A stretch of 64,000 nucleotides of DNA from Streptomyces mayonensis (GCF_018982965.1 NZ_JACBYP010000032.1:1-64000); one strand, 5' to 3'; numbered from the stretch's first letter, positions 16,366 through 24,856 are shown. Translations and numbers: made by a program. The notes: generated by a model not told the origin, from the sequence alone.

Positions 16366-17349
16366 TCAGTAAGCGGGCTGTGGGGCGGCAACCGGCGGTG
16401 CGGTCGGGAGCGGGCAGGCGTTCATGCCGCTCGCGGCCACCGCAGGCTCGACGGCCACCACGAGCGGCAGCACCAGTACCGCGCCCGCCACCAGCGCACC
16501 GCCCCAGGCGATGGCACGCTTCAGCGGCCGCTGCGGAGCGAGGAGTCGACGCACCCGGCCGGCCGCGTGCCCGCCCGACGCGGCCAGCGAGGCCGCCGGA
16601 ACCCCGGCTCCGGCCATCTCCACCAGCGCGCTGGCCAGCGTCAGCGCGTCCGACCGGGCCGTCGCCTCGTCGTCGGCGGCCAACTCCACCAGCCGCCGTG
16701 TCTCGCTCGCCGCGGTACGGAAGAGGGGCACGCGGGGGAAGGCCCGCTCCAGCGCCTCCGCATAGGCCAGCACCAGGTGGTGCCGCTGCCGGATGTGGGC
16801 CCGCTCGTGGGCGATCACGGCATCCAGAGCGCGCGGCTCAAGGGTCGTCAGCGCGGCGGTGGTCAGCACGACCCGGTGACCATGACCGGGTAGGCAGTAC
16901 GCCGCCGGACGGTCGTGGTCCAGCACCGTGACCCCGAGATCGGGACGATGACGGCCCGCGAGATCCAGGACGGCGGCGTGCTCGGACCGCTGACGGCGGG
17001 CCCGTACGAGAGCGGCCGCCAGGCACCACCCGATGCGCGCGACCAGCGCAAACGCCAGCACGGTTCCGCTCGCCGCCACCGCCGCCCCGCCGGGCGCCGC
17101 GTACTGTGCCCGCAGCGCCATCACGCACTCCTGCAGCATCGCGGCGAGGTTCCCGCTGACAGGCACTGTGGGTACCGCCACCGCCAGCCCCGCCAGCGTC
17201 ACCGAGATGATCACCGTCGCGGTCAGCGCATGCCACGCCCAGATGCCGAGCCGTGGCGCACGGTCCAGCCACGACGCCCGCTTCAGCCAGAGCGGACCGA
17301 GCCCACCCAATACGGCGGAGTAGCCAAGAAGCAGCAGCGCGACCGTCAT
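16366..17349 (-). CDS. M56 family membrane metalloprotease (BlaR1-like, no sensor domain)
   Basis: A 327-residue membrane protease. Helices at the N-terminus (TVALLLLGYSAVLGGLG, ALTATVIISVTLAGLAVAV) and near residue 95-115 precede a cytoplasmic catalytic domain with HERAH at 181-185 (zinc ligands H181, H185; catalytic E182) and a downstream ELAADDEA segment that supplies the third ligand. A last helix is followed by a short outer tail with one Cys (GMNACPLPT). BlaR1 and MecR1 use an outer penicillin-binding domain; that is absent here, so the input signal is unknown. The start overlaps the blaI stop (ATGA). It presumably cleaves the BlaI protein encoded upstream. Confidence 0.9.
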   Translation of the reverse strand: MTVALLLLGYSAVLGGLGPLWLKRASWLDRAPRLGIWAWHALTATVIISVTLAGLAVAVPTVPVSGNLAAMLQECVMALRAQYAAPGGAAVAASGTVLAFALVARIGWCLAAALVRARRQRSEHAAVLDLAGRHRPDLGVTVLDHDRPAAYCLPGHGHRVVLTTAALTTLEPRALDAVIAHERAHIRQRHHLVLAYAEALERAFPRVPLFRTAASETRRLVELAADDEATARSDALTLASALVEMAGAGVPAASLAASGGHAAGRVRRLLAPQRPLKRAIAWGGALVAGAVLVLPLVVAVEPAVAASGMNACPLPTAPPVAAPQPAY

Positions 17350-17720
17350 CACCTGCCCCCATCCGCCCGCGCGGCGAGCGCGGCCCGCAGCTCGGCGACC
17401 TCGTCGGCGTCCATCTCGTCGAACAGCCGCACCAGGGTCGCGGTACGGTCCGCGCCGCTCTCCCACACCTGGTCGATGAGCGAGGCCGCGTACTCCTCAC
17501 GGCTCTTCGTGGACGTGTACCGGTAGGCGCGGCCGTCCTTGGCTCGCGACAGCCAGCCCTTGCGGTGCAGAATCTCCGTGACGGTGTGCACGGTGTTGTA
17601 GGCCAGCGGCTGCGGCCGGTCACCGTTCAGCTGATCCAGCACCGCGCGGACCGTCACCGGCTCACCACTGGTCCAGACGACATCCATGATCGCCTGCTCC
17701 AGCTCCCCGAATCCTCGCAC
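17349..17720 (-). CDS. BlaI/MecI/CopY family repressor 1
   Basis: A 123-residue winged-helix repressor. The N-terminal DNA-binding part (LEQAIMDVVWTSGEPVTVRAV, then PLAYNTVHTVTEILHRKGWL) is the family pattern, followed by the wing (SRAKDGRAYRYTSTKSREEY) and a helical dimerisation domain ending in ELRAALAARADGG. In the family the repressor is inactivated by cleavage in the dimerisation domain. It is the first gene of a two-gene operon with the M56 protease. The GTG at 17720 has AGGAGGG 7 bases upstream. A copy of the 15-bp operator at 17744-17758 suggests autoregulation. Confidence 0.94.
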   Translation of the reverse strand: MRGFGELEQAIMDVVWTSGEPVTVRAVLDQLNGDRPQPLAYNTVHTVTEILHRKGWLSRAKDGRAYRYTSTKSREEYAASLIDQVWESGADRTATLVRLFDEMDADEVAELRAALAARADGGR

Positions 17721-17743
17721 CAGCCGCCCTCCTCAGACCAAAA

Positions 17744-17758
17744 CCTAAGCGACATAGT
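17744..17758. promoter_or_regulatory. BlaI-type operator, blaI 1
   Basis: CCTAAGCGACATAGT, matching the CTA-N7-TAG dyad, 23 bases upstream of the blaI start. Its position before the repressor gene itself is the strongest internal clue that this dyad is the BlaI site. Confidence 0.65.
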
Positions 17759-18190
17759 ACGTGCTGCAGCCCGGCCGACGTCCAGGCACACTACGTGCGG
17801 TCTCCGGCTCACGCCGTCATACGGAATGGTCCGCTGCGCGGTGACTTCGAGTTCCCGCCCGGTGCCCGGGTCGTGGCATACGACCGGGGCACCGGGCGGC
17901 GGCGCGCTTCTGCGAGTGGCCACCCATCCTTCGATCGTCTTGTGGCCTGATTCCAATTTGGCGCTAGAAGCGTCCGAGCCCAACCGGTCGAGGGGCGGGG
18001 TTCGATAGGGCAGTTCTATGGGTCCGTGAGCGCGTGCGGATCATGCCGCATCAGCCCGTGAAACCAGTCCGCTGCCGAGAGATGCCAGGACTCGGTTCCG
18101 TAATTCGTGCACCCGGCGGTCTCAGCGCTGTAGCGGTGATCCTCGCGGTGGCGTGGTGAAGCCTATGCGGTGGGCGCGCAAGAGGGGTTT
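17759..18190. other. gene-free divergent spacer
   Basis: About 430 bases between the blaI promoter and the copper-type promoter on the other strand. An open frame of 109 residues on the minus strand crosses this space and part of blaI but has no ribosome site and no family I recognise. Nothing else stands out. Confidence 0.4.
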
Positions 18191-18215
18191 CTATATACCC
18201 CCGGGGGGTATATAG
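18191..18215 (+). promoter_or_regulatory. CsoR-like operator overlapping a -10 box
   Basis: A perfect 25-bp palindrome: CTATATACCCCC, a central G at 18203, and GGGGGTATATAG. The A/T-flanked run of C then G is the pattern known for CsoR copper-sensor operators in actinobacteria. The right arm runs straight into TATAGT (18211-18216), a good -10 element, so binding would block transcription of the operon that starts at 18276. Confidence 0.75.
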
Positions 18216-18275
18216 TCGCCGTCAGCGCCCTGAACGGGCGGCTTCGGTAGGCGCTTCTATTTCTTGGGAGAGGGC

Positions 18276-19130
18276 ATGCGGAATCACTCCGATCACGGCG
18301 GACACGGTGCAGCCCAGCCCGGCGGGCTGTCGGTGTCGCAGAGTGGGTACACCCTGGAGCTCGAGTCGGCTGTCCTCGCCGCAGGGGTGCAGCCGGTGCG
18401 CTTCCGGGTCGTCGGTCCCGACGGGCGGGCGGTGACCGATTTCGTGGCCGAGCACGAGAAGGAACTGCACTTCATCGCCGTGCGGCGGGACACGGCCGGG
18501 TTCCAGCACGTCCACCCTGTGCGTGACGAGAAGGGCGACTGGAGCGTCGAACTGGACCTGACGCCTGGCGACTGGAGGTTCTTCGCCGACGTCCACCCGG
18601 CCGGCCACGACGGAACCCTGACGCTCGGGATCGACGCCGCGGTCGCCGGGGTGTACGAGCCCCGCCCGTTGCCCGAGGCCACCGGCGTCGCGAGGGTCGG
18701 CGAGTACACCGTCGCCCTCGACGGCGCGCTCGTGCCCGACGAGGCGAGCGAGCTGACCCTCACCGTCAGCCGCGACGGCCGTCCCGTTACCGACCTGCAA
18801 CCCTACCTCGCCGCATACGGGCACCTCGTCGCCCTGCGGGTCGGCGACCTGGGTTATCTGCACGTCCACCCGGAGGGCGAGCCCGGTGACGGCACCACCG
18901 CCTCGGGCCCCGGCATCACCTTCCTGGCCGTCGCGCCCACCCCCGGCACCTACCGGCTGTACCTGGACTTCCGGCACGCCGGCGTTGTCCGTACCGCCGA
19001 GTTCACTGTGCGGGCCGCCCACAACCCCCACGCGGCCCAAACCGCCCACGCCGCCCAGACCGGCGCGGCCGCCGAGCCCGCGCACGAGGGCCACCGGCAC
19101 GGCCACCCGACGCACTACGCCCACCTCTGA
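18276..19130 (+). CDS. His-rich two-repeat protein, probable metal-binding
   Basis: A 284-residue protein with no clear signal peptide. It is an internal duplication of about 95 residues: repeat 1 runs from LSVSQSGYTLELES to GDWRFFADVHPAG and repeat 2 from ARVGEYTVALDGAL to GTYRLYLDFRHAG. Both share RPVTDL/RAVTDF, a central GFQHVHP/GYLHVHPEG and a terminal His-Pro/His-Ala. The N-terminus (HSDHGGHG) and C-terminus (AHEGHRHGHPTHYAHL) are extra His clusters. The layout suggests a two-site metal buffer or chaperone. Similar proteins in actinobacteria are unnamed. First gene of a probable three-gene operon behind the CsoR-like site; GGGAGAGGG precedes the ATG. Confidence 0.85.
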   Translation: MRNHSDHGGHGAAQPGGLSVSQSGYTLELESAVLAAGVQPVRFRVVGPDGRAVTDFVAEHEKELHFIAVRRDTAGFQHVHPVRDEKGDWSVELDLTPGDWRFFADVHPAGHDGTLTLGIDAAVAGVYEPRPLPEATGVARVGEYTVALDGALVPDEASELTLTVSRDGRPVTDLQPYLAAYGHLVALRVGDLGYLHVHPEGEPGDGTTASGPGITFLAVAPTPGTYRLYLDFRHAGVVRTAEFTVRAAHNPHAAQTAHAAQTGAAAEPAHEGHRHGHPTHYAHL

Positions 19131-19150
19131 CTGTGAACGTAAGGAGCGTC

Positions 19151-19681
19151 ATGCCTCGCCTGAACCCCCTCACACCCGACACGGCGGTCGGCGCCTCGCG
19201 CGACCTCCTCGCCGACCTGGTCTCCCGCCACGGCCAGGTCGGTGACATGGTCGCCACGATGGCGCATTCCCCCGCCGTGCTCGGTGGCTACCTCCAACTC
19301 AGCCGCGCCATGGGCCGGGCCAAGCTGGACCGCCGGATCAGCGAGCGAGTCTCGGTCGCCGTCCAGGCCCAGCAGGGCTGCGGACTCTGCCTCGACGCGC
19401 ACATCCATGCCGCCCGCACCCTGGGCGTGGAGGAGGAGGAGATCGAGCGGGCCCGCGCCGGCACCTCGGCCGATCCCGCGATCGCCGCGGTCGTCGCCCT
19501 CGCCCTCCAGGTCTACCGGGCGCCCGCGTCGATCACCGACGACCAGGTCGCCGCCTTGCGCGAGCACGGCTTCAGCGACCGCGCGATTTCCGACGTCGTG
19601 GGCGTCGTCGCGCTCAACCTCCTCACCGGCGCCTTCAACCTGCTCGCCGGTCTCACCCCGGAGAGCACCGCCCGTGCATAG
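19151..19681 (+). CDS. carboxymuconolactone decarboxylase/AhpD-like protein
   Basis: A 176-residue all-helical protein of the CMD family. The AhpD redox motif is present as QQGCGLCLDAH: a CxxC followed by the His three residues later. This is the pattern of peroxidase-type members and not of true muconolactone decarboxylases. The rest (AISDVVGVVALNLLTGAFNLLAG) is the second helical half. AAGGAG lies directly before the ATG at 19151. It sits 20 bp after the His-rich gene and so is co-transcribed; a thiol peroxidase would make sense under copper stress. Confidence 0.88.
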   Translation: MPRLNPLTPDTAVGASRDLLADLVSRHGQVGDMVATMAHSPAVLGGYLQLSRAMGRAKLDRRISERVSVAVQAQQGCGLCLDAHIHAARTLGVEEEEIERARAGTSADPAIAAVVALALQVYRAPASITDDQVAALREHGFSDRAISDVVGVVALNLLTGAFNLLAGLTPESTARA

Positions 19682-19701
19682 AGATCTCCCCGCCTGTACC
19701 C

Positions 19702-19737
19702 GCGGGGCACGGCCTCCGTCCCGGAGCCGTGCCCCGC
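19702..19737 (+). terminator. strong hairpin inside the copper operon
   Basis: A 12-bp perfect stem: GCGGGGCACGGC (19702-19713) pairs with GCCGTGCCCCGC (19726-19737) around a 12-base loop. There is no U-tract. It lies between the AhpD-like gene and the MFS gene and would weaken or regulate read-through into the exporter. Confidence 0.55.
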
Positions 19738-19762
19738 CGCATGGACACGGAAGGAAACCGCC

Positions 19763-21028
19763 ATGCGTCTGTTCGCCCTCCGCGACTACCGCCGCCTGTT
19801 CGGCGCCCAGGTCATCGCCCTGTTCGGCACCGGGCTGACGACGGTGGCCCTCGGCCTGCTCGCCTACGACCTAGCCGGTCCGAACGCCGGCATGGTCCTC
19901 GGCACGGCCCTCACCATCAAGATGGTCATGTACGTGGTCATCGCCCCGTTGGCCGCCGCGTACGTCGACCGGCTCCCCAGACGAACGCTCCTCGTCCTCC
20001 TCGACGTGGTTCGCGGCGCGGTGGTCCTCGCGTTGCCGCTGGTTACCGAGGTCTGGCACGTCTACGTCCTGATCGGCCTGCTGCAGGCCGCCTCCGCGGC
20101 GTTCACGCCGACGTACCAGGCAGTCATCCCCGACATCGTCACCGACGAGTCCGCCTACACGCGCGCCTTGTCGGCGTCCCAGGTCGCCTCCACCATGGAG
20201 AGCCTGCTCAGCCCGGTGCTGGCGGCCGTCGCCCTTGCGTTCCTGAGTTTCGACCGGCTGTTCCTCGGCACCTCCGCCGGATTCCTCCTCTCCGCTCTCC
20301 TCGTTCTGTCGGCGCGCGTCCCGGATGCCCGGCCGAGCGCCCACACCAGGGCGTGGGACAAGGCGGCGGCGGGGATCAGGACCTTCCTCCGCACGCCGAG
20401 ACTGCGCGGGCTCATGGCGCTCAACCTCGTGGTCGCGGCGGCCGGGTCGATTGTCGTCGTCAACACCGTCAACCTTGTCCGTGACGGGCTCGGCGGCTCG
20501 CAGTCGGACGTCGCCTGGATGCTCGCCGCCTCCGGAACCGGCACGCTGGTGGCCGCCCTCGTGCTGCCGCGTGTCCTCGACCGGGTCGCCGCCCGCACCG
20601 TGATGACGACCGGCGCCGCAGTCCTCGTCGGCGCCACGGGTGCCGCGGTGACGCTGGTCGCGACGGGAATCGCCACCTGGGCCGGCACGGCGGTGATCTG
20701 GAGCGCGATCGGCGTCGGCATGGCGCTGATCATCACGCCGACCGGCAAGGTGCTGCGCGCCTCAGTCGCCCGGAACGCGATCCCCGAGGCGTTCGCCGCC
20801 CAGTTCTCCCTGTCGCACCTGGCCTGGCTGATCACCTACCCCGTCGCGGGCTGGATCGGCACGGCAGCCGGCCTCACCCTCGCCTGGTCCGTCCTCGCGG
20901 TCCTTGCCGGGGCGGGAGCGGCCGGCGCCCTCCTGCTGTGGCCGCGCTACGACACCCCGGTGCCGGTCACCGGCCCAGTGTCCGGCGCACCGGCGAAGGA
21001 CCGCTCCAGCCTGGCCAAGGCCGCCTGA
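19763..21028 (+). CDS. MFS transporter
   Basis: A 421-residue major facilitator with about 12 helices. It begins LFALRDYRRLFGAQVIALFG, and the loop between helices 2 and 3 has the DRLPRR variant of motif A. The layout (short N-terminus, long central loop with TRAWDKAAAGIRTFLRTPRL) fits the enterobactin exporter/EntS-like group of drug or siderophore exporters. The third gene of the metal operon, preceded by GGAAGGAAA. Substrate unknown; co-location with His-rich and thiol peroxidase genes suggests export of a metal chelate or a toxic compound. Confidence 0.88.
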   Translation: MRLFALRDYRRLFGAQVIALFGTGLTTVALGLLAYDLAGPNAGMVLGTALTIKMVMYVVIAPLAAAYVDRLPRRTLLVLLDVVRGAVVLALPLVTEVWHVYVLIGLLQAASAAFTPTYQAVIPDIVTDESAYTRALSASQVASTMESLLSPVLAAVALAFLSFDRLFLGTSAGFLLSALLVLSARVPDARPSAHTRAWDKAAAGIRTFLRTPRLRGLMALNLVVAAAGSIVVVNTVNLVRDGLGGSQSDVAWMLAASGTGTLVAALVLPRVLDRVAARTVMTTGAAVLVGATGAAVTLVATGIATWAGTAVIWSAIGVGMALIITPTGKVLRASVARNAIPEAFAAQFSLSHLAWLITYPVAGWIGTAAGLTLAWSVLAVLAGAGAAGALLLWPRYDTPVPVTGPVSGAPAKDRSSLAKAA

Positions 21029-21294
21029 GCTCAGCTCTAACGCGGCGGCGTCGACTCCCCGTCCCCGTGGTGCGGAGGGAACCCCGCTCTTCAGCGTCTG
21101 CAGCCCGCAGATCCGGACTCCATGCCCAGAGGGCGAGCGTCGAGGACCTGCGTGTCATACGGCCGCCGTGGGTGATCGGCCGCACTCAGCCGACGTCCCG
21201 GCCCCTCCAAGGTCGTGCCCTCGGAAGCGGGTCTGGACGTCGGCTGCGGACCGGCGTACAAGCGGTCATGGCTGCAGAACTCAGCTGGTGACGA

Positions 21295-22149
21295 TCAGTT
21301 TTCGCCGCTGACTCCGACGTCCAGACGCCTCGTGAAGGTCTTGCCGCCGTCCTTCGACTCGTACACCCCGGTCTGTGTAGCAGCCAGGATGTGATCGGTT
21401 CCTGCGGCGGTGAGGGCCTGGGGCTGCCCCCCTGGGACCGTGCCAGTCTGCCGCCACGTGGTCCCTCCGTCGGTGCTGCGGTGCAGCGTGCCGGCAGTGT
21501 CGATGCCGTACAGGGCGTCCTTCGTCGGCCAGGACAGGAACGCCATCATCGGCTGCTGACCGGCGGTGAAGGTTTTGCCGCTGTCCGTGCTGCGTGCGAC
21601 TCCCTCGGCGGTGGTGGCGAGGAGGAGGCCAGGATCCTCGGGGCTGACCGTGATGTCGAGGGCCTGGACGCTTGCCCCGTCTTTCCAGGTCTTGCCGTCC
21701 TTGCTGGTACGCAACAGGCCGCCGGTGGAATCGTAGCCGTAAACGGTGTCATGGACGTAGTCGAGCGCGTGGAAGTCGGACTTGCCGGAGAGGGACAGAG
21801 ACTTCCAGGTCTTGCCCGCGTCAGTGCTCTTGATCAGTCCTTTGTTGCCACCGGTGGTGGGGTGGCCGCTGGCGTAGAAGGTCTTGGGCCCGGCCACCGT
21901 GAAGCCCATGAAGTCGTCTTTGCTGTCACCCACCAGGGTCGGCTTTCCCTGGGCGTCGGGGGTGTAGACGCCCTCGTGCGTCGCAACGTACAGACGCTGG
22001 TCGGAGGGGTCCAGACCGAGCCCATGGATGTGGCTCACCGTGACACCGGGTGCGGAGGCATCCGTATCGGCCTCGTCGCCGGAGCATGCGGTCAGGGTGA
22101 GCGTGAGCGCGGCGGCGAGGGCTGCCGCGGCGGCAAGGCGCGAGTTCAT
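21295..22149 (-). CDS. F510_1955 family glycosylhydrolase-like lipoprotein
   Basis: A 284-residue exported lipoprotein with a lipobox LTLTACSGD. The mature part is a beta-propeller of sialidase/YCF48-like repeats (STDAGKTWKSLSLSG, TSKDGKTWKDG, STDSGKTFTAG, STDGGTTWRQTG, SKDGGKTFTRR), with five Asp-box-like turns. The opening HIHGLGLDPSDQRLYVATHEG is characteristic of the F510_1955 group. Despite the family name, no catalytic residues are evident. These proteins accompany DUF305 and SCO1 genes in copper loci. It is transcribed in the same direction as, and 146 bp downstream of, the DUF305 gene. Confidence 0.85.
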   Translation of the reverse strand: MNSRLAAAAALAAALTLTLTACSGDEADTDASAPGVTVSHIHGLGLDPSDQRLYVATHEGVYTPDAQGKPTLVGDSKDDFMGFTVAGPKTFYASGHPTTGGNKGLIKSTDAGKTWKSLSLSGKSDFHALDYVHDTVYGYDSTGGLLRTSKDGKTWKDGASVQALDITVSPEDPGLLLATTAEGVARSTDSGKTFTAGQQPMMAFLSWPTKDALYGIDTAGTLHRSTDGGTTWRQTGTVPGGQPQALTAAGTDHILAATQTGVYESKDGGKTFTRRLDVGVSGEN

Positions 22150-22295
22150 AGGTCCTCGAAGGAGAAGTTGTGCGGGCGCGGCGCGCCGTGTGCAGAGACC
22201 GGCGCGCCGGGGAGGAACGACCACCCGGGCCCGGAGTCGGAACCGGGTGGTCGATGGCGCGACGCGGGATCGACTGTGCGGCCGCGTCGCCCGAC

Positions 22296-22973
22296 TCAGA
22301 GTCGGTCGAGGATGCTCTGGAGCTGCTCCACCTCGGCGGACTGGCCCTTGACGATGTCGTCGGCCATCTTCTTGGCGTCGGCGAACTTGCCGTTCTTCTG
22401 TTCGTCCTTGGCCATGCTGATCGCGCCGTTGTGGTGCTCGATCATCATTTCGGCGAACGCCTTGTCGAACTCGGTGCCCTTCATGCCCTTGAGTTCGTCC
22501 ATGTCCGCCTCGGACATCATGCCGTCGCCGCTGCCGTGGCCTCCATGGTCCATGCCGGGCATGGACTCCATCTCGGTCGGCTTCCCCCAGGACTCCAGCC
22601 AGCCCTTCATCGTCTTGATTTCCGGGTCCTGTGCGTTCTCGATCTTTTGTGCGATGTCCTTGACCTCGGCGTCGGAAGCGCGGCCGTCGGCCAGCTTCGC
22701 CATCTCCAGGGCCTGCTCGTGGTGCGGGATCATCATCTGAGCGAACGTGACGTCCGCGTCATTGAAGTCCTTCCCCTGTTCCGCGCTCCCGGCGGCCTGG
22801 CCGGTGGCCGTCGCGGAAGCCGAGCTGTTGTTGCTGCCGTGATCCATACCGCTCATGTCGTCGCCGTCACCACCGCAGGCGGCGAGGAACAGGGAGCCGG
22901 CGGCGACGAGGCCCACTGCGGCGAGGCGACGGGCGGGCTTGCGGCGCAGAGCAGCGCGAGTGAAGGCAGTCAT
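22296..22973 (-). CDS. DUF305 lipoprotein
   Basis: A 225-residue lipoprotein (lipobox LFLAACGGD, Cys 33). A His/Met linker (DDMSGMDHGSNN) leads to two ferritin-like helical halves with MMIPHHEQALEM near residue 80 and MMIEHHNGAISM near 176, separated by a Met/His-rich loop (MESMPGMDHGGHGSGDGMM). It shares the family with the protein at 12354 but has a lipobox instead of a transmembrane anchor and lies in a separate transcript. Likely a copper-binding protein at the outer face of the membrane. AAAGGTGA precedes the ATG. Confidence 0.92.
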   Translation of the reverse strand: MTAFTRAALRRKPARRLAAVGLVAAGSLFLAACGGDGDDMSGMDHGSNNSSASATATGQAAGSAEQGKDFNDADVTFAQMMIPHHEQALEMAKLADGRASDAEVKDIAQKIENAQDPEIKTMKGWLESWGKPTEMESMPGMDHGGHGSGDGMMSEADMDELKGMKGTEFDKAFAEMMIEHHNGAISMAKDEQKNGKFADAKKMADDIVKGQSAEVEQLQSILDRL

Positions 22974-23068
22974 GGTTCGAGTCACCTTTTGTGTCGGTTT
23001 CGGGTGCTGTTTTGCCGTACGCGGAGTCGCGGGATCGCACGTGTGTGCGCACGCGAGTGCGGTTCGGC

Positions 23069-23530
23069 CTACAGCCGCAGGACCGACAACTGGGTGAGAT
23101 CGGGGCAGCGTGGGGGTGGATTCGGTCGCAGCACGGCGGCGACCTGGGCGAGGAGCCGTGCCAACCACTCGCGATGTCTGGCGAAAGCGGACTTCAGCAG
23201 CGTGAGGAGCATCCATGCGCTGAACAGGACCGCCACGCACAACGAGAGCATGTCCATCGCCGCACCGGGGGCGTGCGTAGGTGACGCGTCCGATGGATCC
23301 GCCGCATGGCCGACCGGCTCGGTGTTCGTCAGGGCGAGCGGGCTCACGGCGTCGTGAGCTGTTGAGGTGCCGTCCATCGCCGACATGTGGGATGTGGTGC
23401 TCATGCCGGAACCGGAGGAGTCGTCGGGATGCCCCAAGGTGTGCATCGTGAGAACGCCGAACGCGAGCACGACGACGAGCAGTAGGTGCCCTAGGGCTCC
23501 TCCCGCGCGTGCATGTCGGCTCGGCCGCAT
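23069..23530 (-). CDS. DUF6153-like membrane protein
   Basis: A 153-residue protein with an N-terminal helix (ALGHLLLVVVLAFGVLTMHTLG), a Ser/Met/His-rich outer loop (SGMSTTSHMSAMDGTS), a second helix (MDMLSLCVAVLFSAWMLLTLL) and a C-terminal tail ending RCPDLTQLSVLRL. The tail matches the end of the protein at 13762. The ATG at 23530 gives the shortest N-terminus before the first helix; the in-frame extension to 23653 lacks a ribosome site. It lies upstream of the DUF305 gene in the same orientation. Confidence 0.7.
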   Translation of the reverse strand: MRPSRHARAGGALGHLLLVVVLAFGVLTMHTLGHPDDSSGSGMSTTSHMSAMDGTSTAHDAVSPLALTNTEPVGHAADPSDASPTHAPGAAMDMLSLCVAVLFSAWMLLTLLKSAFARHREWLARLLAQVAAVLRPNPPPRCPDLTQLSVLRL

Positions 23531-23763
23531 TCCGCAAAACTCCGTTCCTGACCGTTGAACATCGGTCCATCCGACAGTACCGAACGGACGCGGGTCACGG
23601 CGCGAGAGGTACGCCCGAACGGAGATTACCGGCGGATCGTTGAAAGCTGTCACTGCGTTCGGAGGGGACGGCCGTCTCGGACCTGGTGAGGGGCTCCGTC
23701 GAGCACGGTGGTGACGTATGGGTGCGGCGGAGAGCCGCTGGAGCCCTTATGGTTCAAGGTGTT

Positions 23764-23773
23764 GTGAATTCAC
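23764..23773. promoter_or_regulatory. short palindrome upstream of the CmtR-like gene
   Basis: GTGAATTCAC is a perfect 10-bp palindrome 22 bases before the regulator start, followed by a second TGTGT...GTGTC half-repeat. It is in the right place for an ArsR-family operator controlling its own gene and the CDF exporter. Confidence 0.4.
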
Positions 23774-23795
23774 GAATGTGTGTATCGTGTCATCT

Positions 23796-24131
23796 ATGCT
23801 GAGTCTTGCCACCGACCTTGACGCGTTGACCCGGTTCGGGCGGGCGCTGGCCGACCCGATCCGCTGTCGCATCCTGCTCGCGCTGCGCGAGGAGCCGGCC
23901 CACCCGGCCGCGCTGGCCGACCTGCTGGAGATCTCCCGCACCCGGCTGTCGAACCATCTGGCCTGTCTGCGGGACTGCGGATTGGTCGTCGCCGTGCCGG
24001 AGGGACGCCGGGTGCGCTACGAGCTGGCGGACGAGCGGTTGGGACACGCGCTGGACGACCTGCGCACCGCCGTGGTCGCCGTCGAGGCCGACAGGACCTG
24101 CGTGGACGCCGACGAAAAGGGCTGCTGCTGA
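23796..24131 (+). CDS. ArsR/SmtB family metal-sensing repressor, CmtR-like
   Basis: A 111-residue winged-helix repressor. The recognition region is LADLLEISRTRLSNHLACLRDCGLV: the two cysteines in LACLRDCG match the metal ligands of mycobacterial CmtR, which senses cadmium and lead, and the C-terminal TCVDADEKGCC could give the third ligand. It represses until metal binds. The ATG at 23796 is close to the likely transcription start. Its stop overlaps the exporter gene's start (CTGATGA), so the pair forms one unit in which the exporter is the target. Confidence 0.9.
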   Translation: MLSLATDLDALTRFGRALADPIRCRILLALREEPAHPAALADLLEISRTRLSNHLACLRDCGLVVAVPEGRRVRYELADERLGHALDDLRTAVVAVEADRTCVDADEKGCC

Positions 24132-24856
24132 TGACAACGGACATCTCCCTGTCCCTCGGCCCGTCCCCGGCCCGCCGTGACGTCCTGGCCAAGCGCATAC
24201 GTCTGTTGGTGGCCGCGACGATCACCTACAACGTGATCGAGGCGGTCGTCGCCATCACCGCCGGCACCATGGCTTCCTCCACCGCGCTGATCGGTTTCGG
24301 CCTGGATTCGGTCATCGAGGTCTCCTCGGCCGCCGCGGTCGCCTGGCAGTTCTCCGCCCGCGACCACGACCTGCGCGAAGCCCGCGAGAAGGTCACCCTG
24401 CGGATCATCGCCGTCTCCTTCTTCGCGCTCGCCGCCTACGTCTCCTTCGACGCCGTCCGCGCGCTGGCCGGCACGGGCGAGGCCGAGCGCTCCATACCCG
24501 GCATCGTCATCGCCGCCCTATCCCTGGCGATCATGCCGTTCCTGTCCCACGCCCAGCGCAAGGCCGGGCGCGAACTCGGCTCCGCCTCGGCGGTCGCGGA
24601 CTCCAAGCAGACCCTGCTGTGCACCTACCTGTCCGCCGTGCTGCTGGTCGGCCTGGTCCTCAACGCCACCCTCGGCTGGTCCTGGGCCGACCCGATCGCC
24701 GCCCTCGTCATCGCCGCCATCGCGGTCAAGGAGGGCATCGAGGCGTGGCAGGGCAAGGGCTGTTGCGCTCCCAACACCACTGCCGTAAGCGCCGGTGCGG
24801 GCAAGGTCGAGTCGGACGCCTGCGGCAGCTGCGGCCCGGGCTGCGACTGCTGCTGA
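24131..24856 (+). CDS. cation diffusion facilitator (CDF) transporter
   Basis: A 241-residue metal exporter of the CDF family. Helix 2 carries the metal-site residues in GFGLDSVIEV; helix 5 has ASAVADSKQT, where CDF proteins usually have HxxxD but here the His is replaced by Ala-Asp-Ser. The family usually has a cytoplasmic metal-binding domain of about 80 residues; this one instead ends in a short tail with CCAPN and then CGSCGPGCDCC, seven cysteines in all. That suits soft metals such as cadmium or lead and fits the CmtR-like regulator. Co-transcribed with it. Confidence 0.9.
   Translation: MTTDISLSLGPSPARRDVLAKRIRLLVAATITYNVIEAVVAITAGTMASSTALIGFGLDSVIEVSSAAAVAWQFSARDHDLREAREKVTLRIIAVSFFALAAYVSFDAVRALAGTGEAERSIPGIVIAALSLAIMPFLSHAQRKAGRELGSASAVADSKQTLLCTYLSAVLLVGLVLNATLGWSWADPIAALVIAAIAVKEGIEAWQGKGCCAPNTTAVSAGAGKVESDACGSCGPGCDCC

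Noticed and set aside
17654-17983. 109-residue frame on the minus strand upstream of blaI
   Set aside because: No ribosome site or recognisable family, and it reads through the blaI promoter and start.
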